Below, piece after piece: positions 27,871-36,782 of a DNA stretch of 64,000 bases (positions within the stretch are counted from its first letter, which is position 1; every line of letters begins with the position of its first letter). The stretch comes from MGIIb-P sp963934015. Its GTDB lineage: Archaea > Thermoplasmatota > Poseidoniia > Poseidoniales > Thalassarchaeaceae. The DNA lies in assembly GCA_963934015.1 (NCBI GenBank), contig CAWVWT010000005.1:25976-89975 (forward strand). Reading direction: 5' to 3'. The translations under genes and the position numbers were made by a program. The notes below the pieces were generated by a model, which did not search any database, was not told where the DNA came from, and saw only the letters and a program-made list of their open reading frames with translations.

Positions 27871-29118
27871 ATGAGTGAAAATCTTTTCGACGATCTTCTG
27901 CGTGTGAAAAGCCTCTTCCGAGATAGGCGCGCACTCGGTCATGCATTCAATCCAGAAAATTTACCTCACAGGCTAGATGAGATTTCTGCACTTGTCAACA
28001 ACCTTGTGGAAGCGTTGAGGGGGCATGCACCATCCAACATGAATCTGTATGGCAGGCCAGGGTCTGGAAAAACTGCTGTAACCCGATTTGTTTGCCGTGA
28101 TTTAGAATCTAAGGGTGCTGCCGAAGGGTGTAAAATTAGTACTGTCGAAATCAACTGTAGAAATATCGATACGAAGTATAGAGTTCTCGCAGAGATTGGG
28201 AATAAATTAGCAGAAGAAGGAGATGAACCAATTCCTTTCACAGGATGGCCAGCTGACAAAGTATTCGATCGCGTTCGCGCGCGTATGCAAGCGCGCGCGG
28301 GTGTACACGTAATCATACTCGATGAGATTGATCATCTGGTTCGTAAAGGTTCAGAAGGAGACGATTTACTCTACAGTTTGACCAGCCTAAATATCGGATT
28401 ACTCGAAGGAGCATTCTGCTGTGTTATTGGAATTAGTAACGACCTAGCGTTCACTGAATTGTTGGACCCAAGAGTTCAATCCCGTCTCGCGCCTATCGAC
28501 GTTGTCTTCGCTCCATATAATGCAGCACAATTAGAGGACGTGCTGAAGCCACGAGCAATACGGGGTATCAAGCAAGATGTTCTGGATGATTCGGTTATAC
28601 CACTGTGTGCTGCTCTGGCTGCTAAAGAAGATGGGGACGCACGCAGGGCTCTTGATTTACTACGAATTTCAGTTCAACAGGCAGAGCAAAGCGAGGTGGA
28701 TGTTGTCGGCATTAATCATGTACGAAAAGCACAAAATCAACTAGAATTTGATCAGATAACTCCTACAATTCAAGACCTTCCATTACAACAAAAATTGGTA
28801 TTATTTTCCATCTTAATCAATGAAAGAAATGGGTTGTCAAACATCTCGACTGGTGAGGTGTATGGTACATATGAAATCGCTTGTGAGAATGCGGGGGAAA
28901 GACCGTTGACAAGTCGGCGAGTTTCCTCACTTATCCGCGGCTTAGACATGGCTGGAATCATCACGGCTAAGACGACAAGTCGGGGCCGGCACGGAATGTC
29001 CAAACGAATCAATTCTTGCTTGCCTCCTGCCTTTGACGCCCTAAAGGTGATGCATTCCGCTGAACAGGTAATGGATGATGTTGTCAACGCTCGATATCGC
29101 CTACAGAATCGGCTCTAG
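27871..29118 (+). CDS. cdc6: Orc1/Cdc6 replication initiator
   Basis: AAA+ ATPase that recognises archaeal origins and loads MCM helicase. Walker A is GRPGSGKTAV, Walker B is VIILDEIDHL, sensor 1 is IGISNDLAF, and the C-terminal third is a winged helix (from about 325, with GEVYGTYEIACENAGERPLT). 415 residues is typical. I prefer ATG 27871 (MSENLFDDLLR) over ATG 27853 because archaeal Orc1 proteins commonly start this way. Followed on the same strand by a membrane protein gene. The upstream 450-bp gene-free region may contain the origin. Confidence 0.95.
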   Translation: MSENLFDDLLRVKSLFRDRRALGHAFNPENLPHRLDEISALVNNLVEALRGHAPSNMNLYGRPGSGKTAVTRFVCRDLESKGAAEGCKISTVEINCRNIDTKYRVLAEIGNKLAEEGDEPIPFTGWPADKVFDRVRARMQARAGVHVIILDEIDHLVRKGSEGDDLLYSLTSLNIGLLEGAFCCVIGISNDLAFTELLDPRVQSRLAPIDVVFAPYNAAQLEDVLKPRAIRGIKQDVLDDSVIPLCAALAAKEDGDARRALDLLRISVQQAEQSEVDVVGINHVRKAQNQLEFDQITPTIQDLPLQQKLVLFSILINERNGLSNISTGEVYGTYEIACENAGERPLTSRRVSSLIRGLDMAGIITAKTTSRGRHGMSKRINSCLPPAFDALKVMHSAEQVMDDVVNARYRLQNRL

Positions 29119-29156
29119 AGGTGCCATTCGTAGGGTGTGTTCTGCGGGTAACGGTT

Positions 29157-29717
29157 ATGACGAGGGCTTCGGTCGCCGAGCCGATGACCGCAGATGATGT
29201 TCATGAAGGGCGCCCGCTCGCTTCACTGGCCTTTGCCCTCGGAATTTGGGCAACTGTACTTGGAATCCTCAACATCATGTATGGTATTGGGGGTACCGCT
29301 GAGAACAAACTGAAAGTCGTATGGGCGGCCTATCTGAGCGTCGGCCAACTCTATCCTGATCTTTTCACATCTGATATGGTCTTCCGACCAGCAAGCGATT
29401 CTGTTTTCATGGCTCTTTCAATTGGTCTAATGACATGGAGTGGTCGTTGCATACACAATTCAACAGAAGGTGGCATTATTGCTTGGATTCAAGGGGTATT
29501 CACCTGTGATTCATGGCTTAGCTTAATGTCGACAAAAGAAGCAGGTGGTCAAATGACTGCAGCCATGTGGTGTATTGTCTTGGGTCTTGGTTTCTACATC
29601 TATCAAAGCATCGTCCATTGGAATTGGGTTGATGTTGGAGTCTACTCAGTCACTGCGGCTCTACTTGGCTTTGGGGTTGCTTTGATGTTTGCAGCCAAGG
29701 CTGAAATGGAAGAATAA
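29157..29717 (+). CDS. Small multi-pass membrane protein of unknown function
   Basis: About 186 residues with a hydrophilic N-terminus and four hydrophobic segments (LASLAFALGIWATVLGILNI, a middle pair near FMALSIGLMTW and MWCIVLGLGFYIYQ, and VGVYSVTAALLGFGVALMF). No catalytic motif or known domain is seen. I use ATG 29157; an upstream GTG at 29121 is possible. The stop is flush with that of the convergent glycosyltransferase gene (TAA then TCA), so no terminator lies between them. Confidence 0.7.
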   Translation: MTRASVAEPMTADDVHEGRPLASLAFALGIWATVLGILNIMYGIGGTAENKLKVVWAAYLSVGQLYPDLFTSDMVFRPASDSVFMALSIGLMTWSGRCIHNSTEGGIIAWIQGVFTCDSWLSLMSTKEAGGQMTAAMWCIVLGLGFYIYQSIVHWNWVDVGVYSVTAALLGFGVALMFAAKAEMEE

Positions 29718-30740
29718 TCACTCTTTCTTTTGGAATGGTCGTGAATGTCCATTACGGCCGAGGATAGCGTCGACGGTTCCTAGAAAAGCACCAACCCAAA
29801 GCGCCCCGCTCCACAATAATTGATGCCAACGTGATGCGTATAATATACCCCAGATTCCTGCTGTGGAGGCTGCTATCCACCACAAGTAATCCTGTTCCGG
29901 TAACCACAGCAATAGTGTGACAGCCATGCCCAAACCAATGAGGGCGATTGGAAGCATCCAAACAACATCTTTTGCATCACCTACAAAATCATGTAGATGG
30001 GTGTAGCCATTTGGCTTGAGAACTCCATGGCGCCCAAAACGCCTACGGATTCGCATATGGGCCCTCGCATCACGACAGCGCTTGAACAAAAATTGGCGCA
30101 ACGAAGATTCTGCAACATGATGCACTACTGCTGCAGGAGTATGCACGATGACCCCCCCTTCCTGTAGCAATAGTAAACTAACTTCCATATCTTCAGCGTG
30201 ATACCATTTTGGATCAAAACCACCCACCCCAATCAATGCCTCTCGCTCAAACATTGAACACGGCCCATTGGCTAAACTTGTGAGGCGGGGCCGACTTGTG
30301 TATTTTCGTGCGATTGAACGAGCACGAAGTCGACTCGTCACAGTATCGCCTTCGTCAAAGATGGTGCGACCAGTAACTGCCAGAACTTGTTCATCCTCCA
30401 ATCCATCACTCACAAGATACATTTCTGAAATCCAGTATGGGTCAGGCCGGCAATCAATATCTGTAATTGCAACCCATTCGCCATTCGAATGTTCAAGAGC
30501 TAAATTTCGACCGGCAGATAACCCGATTGGAGGCTGTTTGAGTACACTTACAATAATGCCATTATGTACACCTTCCCATGCTTTTAATTTTGTAAATCCA
30601 CCATCTTTTGAACCATCATCGACAGCGATGATTTCTAACGGACGGTAGGTTTGTTTTACGAGAGCTGAAAGACAATTGTCAACCCATTGTTCTGCATCTC
30701 GCATGCAAACTGTAAGGCTAATTAAAGGCCCATCGGACAT
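29718..30740 (-). CDS. Family 2 glycosyltransferase, membrane-associated
   Basis: GT-A fold glycosyltransferase using a nucleotide-sugar. N-terminal LTVCMRDAEQWVDNCL, EIIAVDDGSKDGG, the DxD-like TDIDCRPDP near 95, and the acceptor-side HAEDMEVSLLL motif (ED catalytic base region) are all present. Two to three hydrophobic segments at the C-terminus anchor it in the membrane. Likely works in cell-surface glycan or N-glycan assembly, a natural partner for large secreted proteins. It starts 4 bp after the coenzyme A fusion gene, so the two share a transcript without an obvious metabolic link. Confidence 0.87.
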   Translation of the reverse strand: MSDGPLISLTVCMRDAEQWVDNCLSALVKQTYRPLEIIAVDDGSKDGGFTKLKAWEGVHNGIIVSVLKQPPIGLSAGRNLALEHSNGEWVAITDIDCRPDPYWISEMYLVSDGLEDEQVLAVTGRTIFDEGDTVTSRLRARSIARKYTSRPRLTSLANGPCSMFEREALIGVGGFDPKWYHAEDMEVSLLLLQEGGVIVHTPAAVVHHVAESSLRQFLFKRCRDARAHMRIRRRFGRHGVLKPNGYTHLHDFVGDAKDVVWMLPIALIGLGMAVTLLLWLPEQDYLWWIAASTAGIWGILYASRWHQLLWSGALWVGAFLGTVDAILGRNGHSRPFQKKE

Positions 30741-30744
30741 GTAC

Positions 30745-31749
30745 TCACCTGACTTCGAATGTATTCAGTAAAGCACGGCAGCGTGCCTTTGTTGATTCAT
30801 CTGTAACCCGAAGAACAACACCAGCAGACGGTTGTCCATAGAGTACAACTGTACCAAGCGGGGCGAGGAGGTGAATCAGGATTGGCGCAAGATCTTCCTC
30901 TCCATCAACTTCGAGTAAAACAGGGCCACCTCCTTCAGAAAATGCAAAATCAAGTGCTAAATCAGCGCACTCCAACAACTCAGGCGTAAGTTGCCCTGCT
31001 GGATTTTCGCATGCGAGATGACCAACAAAAGATGATTTGTCAAGTTCGCCATCCCACGCTATACGTTTTGTGAGGCCATCAACGATACCAACATCAGGAA
31101 CCCAACCGGTTTCCAACAAAGCATTCACTGTAACATCGCCTACAGCAACCAAGCAAGGGGAAAATGCAGGGATTGCCTCAACTGCGGCTTGAATCGCCAC
31201 CTCAGGAGTGTCCTCTGGCCCAGGGAATAGTGTGCCCATCGGGTCTTTCAATTCCGAACCTAGGTTTGTTGGCATATGAACGACTTGTTCAAGATCTGTT
31301 GCAAGTATCCACAGATTACCCTCACGATCAATACTTCCTTGTCGGATACGTGAAGATGAGATGGGGGCACCATCTTGAGCGAGGACATGTGTAACCTCAA
31401 TGAGTTCCAATGATTTGAGGCCACTTTCCAATCGCATTTGATTGATCTTTTCACAATTTTCTTGTGTTTCGGGTGTGCATACAATATGTGTTGCATCTGC
31501 TCTGGTTGGAGCGGGTCCCCATGGATCTTCTAGCGTGTGTGTTGATATTGAACGACCTTCAGCCCAATCTGAAATGGCTTGTTCACGTTCAACCTGTGGT
31601 TTGATTCGCGGATCTTTCTCCGCAGCAATAGCATCAGAAGTGACCCATACCTCGACATAATCACAATCGAAAGCGGCTTCAAGTAGAGTTTGATGTCCAG
31701 CATGAAAGCAATCGAATGTCCCGCCGACAAGGCAAAGGGTTGTGCTCAT
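30745..31749 (-). CDS. Fusion of phosphopantetheine adenylyltransferase and GTP-dependent dephospho-CoA kinase
   Basis: Two consecutive coenzyme A steps in one chain. Residues 1-150 are an archaeal PPAT: GGTFDCFHAGH carries the HxGH motif and ISSSRIRQG the nucleotide-binding tail motif. Residues about 165-334 are the archaeal DUF359 dephospho-CoA kinase: VAVGDVTVNALLETGWVPDV, IVDGLTKR, ENPAGQLT, VDGEEDLAPI and GTVVLYGQPSAGVVL. In most archaea these are separate genes. ATG 31749 is chosen over the TTG at 31752. It would supply CoA for the many acyl-CoA enzymes and the phosphopantetheine arm of the megasynthase. Confidence 0.92.
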   Translation of the reverse strand: MSTTLCLVGGTFDCFHAGHQTLLEAAFDCDYVEVWVTSDAIAAEKDPRIKPQVEREQAISDWAEGRSISTHTLEDPWGPAPTRADATHIVCTPETQENCEKINQMRLESGLKSLELIEVTHVLAQDGAPISSSRIRQGSIDREGNLWILATDLEQVVHMPTNLGSELKDPMGTLFPGPEDTPEVAIQAAVEAIPAFSPCLVAVGDVTVNALLETGWVPDVGIVDGLTKRIAWDGELDKSSFVGHLACENPAGQLTPELLECADLALDFAFSEGGGPVLLEVDGEEDLAPILIHLLAPLGTVVLYGQPSAGVVLRVTDESTKARCRALLNTFEVR

Positions 31750-31794
31750 CAATTGAATGGGGCCATTCGCAGTCTTTCAATCCGGCGGACGAGA

Positions 31795-32098
31795 AAGTGT
31801 GCCCCGGGGCGTAACGGACCATTTCATCGCCGTAGCTCGTGATCCTGACCCAGCCCCAGGACATGTGTCGGACCGGGGGGTTGTCCCATGAATCATCCTA
31901 TCGTCCTCTGGGGACCCATAACCCGGTTCGTTGCCCACCCGCTTGCACCGACGTTTCATTCCCAAAAGGGTCCGGTCGGTCTTCGATGGGGTGGGTTAGG
32001 CCCAGCATTGGTACCGAAGATCATCGCCCAACCCGGCGTCGGGAGGGCTCACAGCGGTGTTGCAGCCGGGCAGGTCGACCGAACCGGCCGGGTTTATT
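31795..32098. ncRNA. Candidate structured non-coding RNA (strand undecided)
   Basis: A GC-rich 300-bp stretch with no convincing frame, between the CoA fusion gene and the large winged-helix gene. Nested helices can be drawn: ACCCGGTTCG (31921-31930) with CGAACCGGCCGGGT near 32080-32093; inside it CCCACCC/GGGTGGG (31934-31940 with 31989-31996), then ACCGAC/GTCGGT and CCC-AAAA-GGG; a second hairpin CCCGGC/GCCGGG (32032-32070); and a 5' arm CCCCAGGAC/GTCCTCTGGGG (31854-31913) around GGAC/GTCC. One outer stem enclosing two hairpins recalls an SRP-like S domain, but the GGAAGG...AGCA signature of SRP RNA and the conserved regions of RNase P RNA were not found. Identity unknown. Confidence 0.45.
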
Positions 32099-32110
32099 GA
32101 ACTCATTGAA

Positions 32111-34759
32111 TCAAAAGTCTAGAGGGTTCCGAGATAGTTCGGCATGCCACCCGGATGACATTTTTGCCAAACGTGCTGAAATGCGTGCATCCCCTGCAGT
32201 CTTCTGAATGATTTCAGTAGAGGGCCACCGATGTGTAGGAATGGCCAACCACCCAACCATGGGATGAGTACGCCCGAAGGTTGGCGTGGTAAAATCACGT
32301 CCAGCTCGGAGGGCATCTCCGAGATCATGTATCATTTGAGAACCAAGTAATTCTTCGGACCATTCATTATGCTCAGTCAATCTCTCAAGTCGTGTGAGAA
32401 GGGTGCGCCTTACACCCCCATGCTGTGTAGATGTATCACCGGGAATACGATGTAATTCCCCAATTGGCCTGAGAATCAAAGCGGGCCAAGCGATATCCAT
32501 CTTGGCAAGTAATTGAATTCCAATTGGGTCATCAGATAGTGCAGTGAGAATAATTTCTGAAACCGGAGCCCACCACTCTTCAGGTAATCTCTCAACAATC
32601 AGTGCCATGATTGTTGAATGTGGGCGAGTTCCAGTAACATACCAATCGTCCAATATAGCCCAAAGATGTAAATCATGATCTTGTGGCTTTGAATATCCAA
32701 TCGACCGTGCCTGCAATCTCCAATCTTCGGATTCAGATACCATACGTTCAGGAAATTGATTTGCAAGCCAATCTAATCCTGCAATTACGGCTGAACAACG
32801 AGCGGGGGGGTCCTCCAAAAATCGATCGATTCCCCATGTGGCCAAATCAGTTTGAATCTCAGCGGTTAGCCAAGCCACTTCAGATAAGAGAATATGAGCC
32901 ACCCATGCAGCCTCTTGTGGGGATGCGGATTCAGATGAATGACGTAACTCATGGGCCATTTCTGAATCCACCCGGATTCGATTTCGGACATCTTCAATGA
33001 GAACCTGGTGCCATTTGGATGAGGTATTGAGGGCTGCTTTACTCAGTGCTTCGTTTGGAATGTCTTCTGATTTTAGCAAACCTATCCATTTCTCACCCAG
33101 TATCACCCCGATACGTTCCCACCGAGACCATCTATCCGCTGGCGTCGAAGCAATCCAAGCAATGAGGGGGTGTTGAGCTTCCATTTGATTGGCCCATTCA
33201 GAATCACCCAATGGATAAGTAAGAACTGCAGCACGCAGCAATCGACCTTTGTTTTCATCGGGTTGCATATTGGGAATGGGGCTTCCTTCTGATTTACCGC
33301 CAAGTGCTTGTTTGGCTGATTCAACTTCAGTTGCATTTGTGGGAGCTACCCAAATAATCTCATCAAAAAGGGTTTCAGTAGATGTTGCTGGTAAAAGATT
33401 GACTGGAACTGTGAGGCCTTCAAGTAATGATAGACTTGCCCACATCGAAGGCAATACCGAGTGGGGTTGAATACAATTGGCAGTGGGTGGGTTCTGCCAC
33501 TGTGAGGATAGAAGCAACCGCACATTTTCTGGTAATCGTGAGGAAGCGAATACCACATGGGTGGATGGGCGAGCTTCGACGACTAAATCAAAACCAGATT
33601 GGGACAATGCCCATTCAATAAGAGATTTTTCAGCTTGATTTGAGAGAGAACCTGTGTCGATCCAATCACCCATGCTGAGGGGTTCGGTAGACCAAGTTGT
33701 GTCACCCCAATGCTTTCGAAACCTTCTCCAGGTTGTGTCGTCTACTTTGCGGCGCCTTGATTTGATGGAGTCTGTCAGGGCTTCTCGCAAAAGGCGGAAT
33801 CGCTCAATTCGCTCGCTTGAGCGAAGACGCGGATGAGCGATTTCCATCCAGTCCTCCAACACCTCAAATGGAATACTCCGAGTTGATTTTTCGAATTTCC
33901 CTCGTGGTGCAAATGTGATAGCGTTTGGTGATGCTGCGCCGAGCAATGCCTCTCTACTCATACGATCAAGGTCGAGGGCGAGCAGAGGTGAATCCAACCG
34001 GAGCACTGGTCCTTCAATAGCTAGTGAACCCAACCGCCACAAACCATCTTCTGAAATATGGTCAGGTAATATTGCTTGCCGGGGTTCCTCCAATTCCCCA
34101 AACCATGAGCCGCTAGCAAGTTGAAGGGTTTGGGAATTATCAATCAACCTGAATCGCTGTAATCCGATAACTTGCGATTCCCCCCCCCACGCCGCAATAT
34201 TGCTTGGATCAATTTCACGGGAAGGTGGAGATACTGGCAGATATGTTTCCGAGCTCACCCATCTTGGCTTTCTTTCACGTGGTTCGATCCAAGTCCAAAC
34301 ATCATCAGCAGAATGTTGACTTGTACTATCAAGGGGGCGATTTGGAATCGCAATAGGTCCATCGTGAGGTCGTCCAACAAAAGCGATGAGGAGGTTGTTT
34401 TTAGATACTGCAATCAGCCGACCCAATGCACCCACTGGTGGTTGTTCTACACTAAGATGTTGAATGCGAGCAATTTCATCGACCCGGAGTGTATCCCATC
34501 CACGGGCTGAGAGTGCAAGGCAAGCACCACGTGAACCGGTTTCATCATCAGAGAAAACCAACCCTTCTTTCCGGAGACGTTTCAATTCCGCAGAGGTGTG
34601 TGGCAATCGCAGATTAGCTGATGAGGAAATTTGTGTGACGGTAGCGCGCCCTTCGGATAAACGCTCCAGAATTCGGCGACGAACGCCACTCCTGATGCGC
34701 TTCACAGGTAACTGGTCGGGTTTCTGTTGTTCTTCTTCGGTGTCAGTATCATCCGCCAT
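32111..34759 (-). CDS. Large protein with N-terminal winged-helix DNA-binding domain
   Basis: 882 residues. After an acidic tail, residues about 20-95 form a winged helix (RSGVRRRILERLSEGRATVT, SANLRLPHTSAELKRLRKEG, then a wing and LALSARGWDTL), as in ArsR/MarR-like regulators. The remaining 780 residues are Trp-rich, mostly helical and carry no motif I know; no transmembrane segment is seen. The domain pattern suggests a regulator with a large sensor or scaffold part, seemingly restricted to this lineage. The stop lies about 12 bp from the candidate RNA. Upstream, 34760-35063, is a palindrome-rich control region shared with the divergent small winged-helix gene. Confidence 0.75.
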   Translation of the reverse strand: MADDTDTEEEQQKPDQLPVKRIRSGVRRRILERLSEGRATVTQISSSANLRLPHTSAELKRLRKEGLVFSDDETGSRGACLALSARGWDTLRVDEIARIQHLSVEQPPVGALGRLIAVSKNNLLIAFVGRPHDGPIAIPNRPLDSTSQHSADDVWTWIEPRERKPRWVSSETYLPVSPPSREIDPSNIAAWGGESQVIGLQRFRLIDNSQTLQLASGSWFGELEEPRQAILPDHISEDGLWRLGSLAIEGPVLRLDSPLLALDLDRMSREALLGAASPNAITFAPRGKFEKSTRSIPFEVLEDWMEIAHPRLRSSERIERFRLLREALTDSIKSRRRKVDDTTWRRFRKHWGDTTWSTEPLSMGDWIDTGSLSNQAEKSLIEWALSQSGFDLVVEARPSTHVVFASSRLPENVRLLLSSQWQNPPTANCIQPHSVLPSMWASLSLLEGLTVPVNLLPATSTETLFDEIIWVAPTNATEVESAKQALGGKSEGSPIPNMQPDENKGRLLRAAVLTYPLGDSEWANQMEAQHPLIAWIASTPADRWSRWERIGVILGEKWIGLLKSEDIPNEALSKAALNTSSKWHQVLIEDVRNRIRVDSEMAHELRHSSESASPQEAAWVAHILLSEVAWLTAEIQTDLATWGIDRFLEDPPARCSAVIAGLDWLANQFPERMVSESEDWRLQARSIGYSKPQDHDLHLWAILDDWYVTGTRPHSTIMALIVERLPEEWWAPVSEIILTALSDDPIGIQLLAKMDIAWPALILRPIGELHRIPGDTSTQHGGVRRTLLTRLERLTEHNEWSEELLGSQMIHDLGDALRAGRDFTTPTFGRTHPMVGWLAIPTHRWPSTEIIQKTAGDARISARLAKMSSGWHAELSRNPLDF

Positions 34760-34848
34760 ACCAAATCCGACCTTGACACTATCTGAAGCGTTCCCAGTGA
34801 GGTCTAGCGAATGATTCTACTTCAATCCTTCTATTTGTTACATTTACT

Positions 34849-34968
34849 TACGTATTTCCACTGGAATATATCATCTCGCCCAATTGGAAGTTGGGATATC
34901 CCTACTTACTGTGCGTTTTTGCGTATGTTTACGTAACTAAATTGAAAATGTCGCCGTTACGGTTATAT
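34849..34968 (+). promoter_or_regulatory. Palindrome cluster and promoter in the divergent region 34760-35063
   Basis: Within the 304-bp gene-free divergent region lie TACGTA (34849-34854), TTCCA-C-TGGAA (34856-34866), GGGATATCCC (34893-34902), TTACGTAA (34929-34936) and a TATA-like TTATAT (34963-34968). The tight packing of short palindromes upstream of two winged-helix genes suggests operators. The TTTCCACTGGAA element also resembles the core of archaeal origin recognition boxes. Confidence 0.45.
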
Positions 34969-35063
34969 GAACGACAGCAATCGCTCGTTACAGACGGCAT
35001 GGGCGCCCACACCGGAAGCAGAGTGTCGCACGGGAAAATACATTGAAAAAAGGAGGATTAAAC

Positions 35064-35360
35064 ATGAAGACAGTAAGAATTCGAGAAAAAATCAAGGCTT
35101 TCCTGGCAGAACGCCCACGCAATACAGCAGAAATTCTAGAGCACATCAACAGCACAATGCGACATGGGACAACCAGTCAGCAGCTGGGAAATGTTCTCAG
35201 CAAAGACAAGGATATTGTCAAAGTCGGATACATCAAGCGCTCCGGCATTCTTTCCGGTGGATATGATATCTGTGAATGGGCAACACGCATCTGGGTCTCC
35301 GACAACTACCCCGAGTGGGATGGCGAAGGACCCATCCTCATGGATCGCGACCGACGCTAA
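35064..35360 (+). CDS. Small winged-helix DNA-binding protein
   Basis: 98 residues: helix 1 RIREKIKAFLAERP, helix 2 NTAEILEHINSTM, recognition helix HGTTSQQLGNVLSKD, wing VKVGYIKRSGILSGGYDICEW, then an acidic tail. This is a complete winged helix. An AGGAGG at 35051-35056 seven bases upstream of ATG 35064 is the best ribosome-binding site in this part of the window and decides the start. Small basic winged-helix proteins of this kind are abundant in marine Euryarchaeota and may be chromatin-like or local regulators; the role here is not shown. TATA-like TTATAT at 34963-34968 would leave a leader of roughly 70 bases. Confidence 0.82.
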   Translation: MKTVRIREKIKAFLAERPRNTAEILEHINSTMRHGTTSQQLGNVLSKDKDIVKVGYIKRSGILSGGYDICEWATRIWVSDNYPEWDGEGPILMDRDRR

Positions 35361-35629
35361 TCCAGAATACAGCAGTCGAGCACAGGGGTTTAGGCCCCAA
35401 AGCGATGTGGCATTTACCCTCCTGTTTAGAGCCTTCGAGTTTTTCATGTAGCAAGAAATTCAATCGACATCACTGCTTATGATATTCAAGAAGAATTTGG
35501 AATTAATCTAAGCACCCCAACTTTAGAGAGGCTTGTTGATTCAGGTCAAACCGACCCGAGTACCCAGTGAATCGGTGTTCCACACCCCTTCCCGAGGAGC
35601 CCTGAATTATCTTGTTCACCTAGGTGGAA
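35361..35629 (+). other. Gap with no convincing gene
   Basis: 269 bp between the small winged-helix gene and the convergent aldolase gene. One plus-strand frame reads ITAYDIQEEFGINLSTPTLE and on to a TGA near 35568, with codon usage that looks coding but no start codon after the preceding stop. It may be a decayed helix-turn-helix remnant. No clear terminator hairpin with a T-run was found. Confidence 0.3.
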
Positions 35630-36670
35630 TTAAGATTCAAGACTGGTATCCCAATCTCCACTTCGAGCCAGTGAATTCATCTTGGCGCGATGTGCAAAAG
35701 CTGCTTGACTCGCTTCCGAACCATCGACAGCCCATGCCTTGAGAGCAGCCGCCTGCAGTGCACGCCCGTAGGAATAGGATAGTTCCCAAGGATGTTCGAC
35801 GTCTATGGAGTTCATCAGATTGAGGTGTGCAGTAGCATCCTCATCAGATTGCCCACCTGACAAGAATACCACACCACCGACATTATGTGGCACTGATACA
35901 GTTAGGCATTCGACTGTAGAGATTGCGACATCCTCGCGTGTATTTTGTTTGCTACAATCATTTCCAGCGAGGACCATGTTTGGTTTGAGTAATGCACCAG
36001 GGTTATGCACACCGCGTTTTTTACAATCGATGAATGTCTCCCTTAGAATATAGGATGTTACCTCTGTGCATATACTGGAATCATGTGAACCATCCATCAA
36101 TACTTCAGGTTCGATGATTGGAACGAGACCTTGTTCTTGGCAAATCAAAGCATAATCTGCTAGGGCCTTTGCATTCTCCAATATGCAAGTATGCGATGGC
36201 ATCCCCGTGGATGTATTGATTTTGATAACTGCACGCCACTTAGCAAACCTTGCACCCATGGCGAAGTACTCCGCACAACGTGTAGCTAAATCGGCCCAAC
36301 CATTTTCCGGTTCAGCACCAATACCTTTGGTCGTTTTTTCACCAGGGCAACCATCTAAATCGATCGTCCCAGTATCAACCTTAATGCCAGGTATAATTCC
36401 ACGGGAAGTGAGATAATCAGGAATGGGAGTTCCATCATCCATTGTTTGTCGAATTGTTTCATCATAGAGGATTACACCACTGACTGCAGATTCACAGCCA
36501 GGTGTTGCAAACAGGTTGGCACGATATGCACGGCGTGCTTCTTCGCTAGATTCTAAACCAACGCCTTCAAGACGGTTTGACATCGTTCCATTGCTCTCAT
36601 CCGCTGCAAGGATTCCCTTACCGGGTGCGACCAATGCTGCGGCTGTGGCTTCAAGAAGGACTCTGTCCAT
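35630..36670 (-). CDS. Class I fructose-bisphosphate aldolase (eukaryal/bacterial type)
   Basis: Cleaves or forms fructose 1,6-bisphosphate through a Schiff base. The 346-residue protein follows the classical muscle-type sequence: KGILAADES (18-26), RFAKWRAVIK (141-150), IIEPEVLMDGSHD, the Schiff-base lysine in ALLK229PNM, FLSGGQSDEDAT and WELSYSYGRALQ. Most archaea instead use a DhnA-type aldolase or the bifunctional FBP aldolase/phosphatase, so this gene was probably acquired from bacteria or eukaryotes. With the class II fructose bisphosphatase 3 kb away it can complete gluconeogenesis. Confidence 0.95.
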   Translation of the reverse strand: MDRVLLEATAAALVAPGKGILAADESNGTMSNRLEGVGLESSEEARRAYRANLFATPGCESAVSGVILYDETIRQTMDDGTPIPDYLTSRGIIPGIKVDTGTIDLDGCPGEKTTKGIGAEPENGWADLATRCAEYFAMGARFAKWRAVIKINTSTGMPSHTCILENAKALADYALICQEQGLVPIIEPEVLMDGSHDSSICTEVTSYILRETFIDCKKRGVHNPGALLKPNMVLAGNDCSKQNTREDVAISTVECLTVSVPHNVGGVVFLSGGQSDEDATAHLNLMNSIDVEHPWELSYSYGRALQAAALKAWAVDGSEASQAAFAHRAKMNSLARSGDWDTSLES

Positions 36671-36782
36671 GAACTCGGGAGGTCACAGACATCCTTCAAT
36701 CCACCGTCGATGAGACATCGTCATTAATTCAAAATATACAACATTACAATACCATCATAAATCGAACAGTGAAAGTGACTGC

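Noticed and set aside
31795..32098. Assignment of the structured segment as SRP RNA or RNase P RNA
   Set aside because: The GGAAGG...AGCA apical signature of SRP RNA and the conserved GGAA...UCC and ACAGAA...GGCUUA regions of RNase P RNA could not be found on either strand, so only a generic RNA call is made.
31839..32207. Plus-strand 122-codon frame through the GC-rich gap
   Set aside because: Its product lacks any protein-like pattern, overlaps the end of the winged-helix gene and follows the base composition of the structured segment; the paired arms explain it better.
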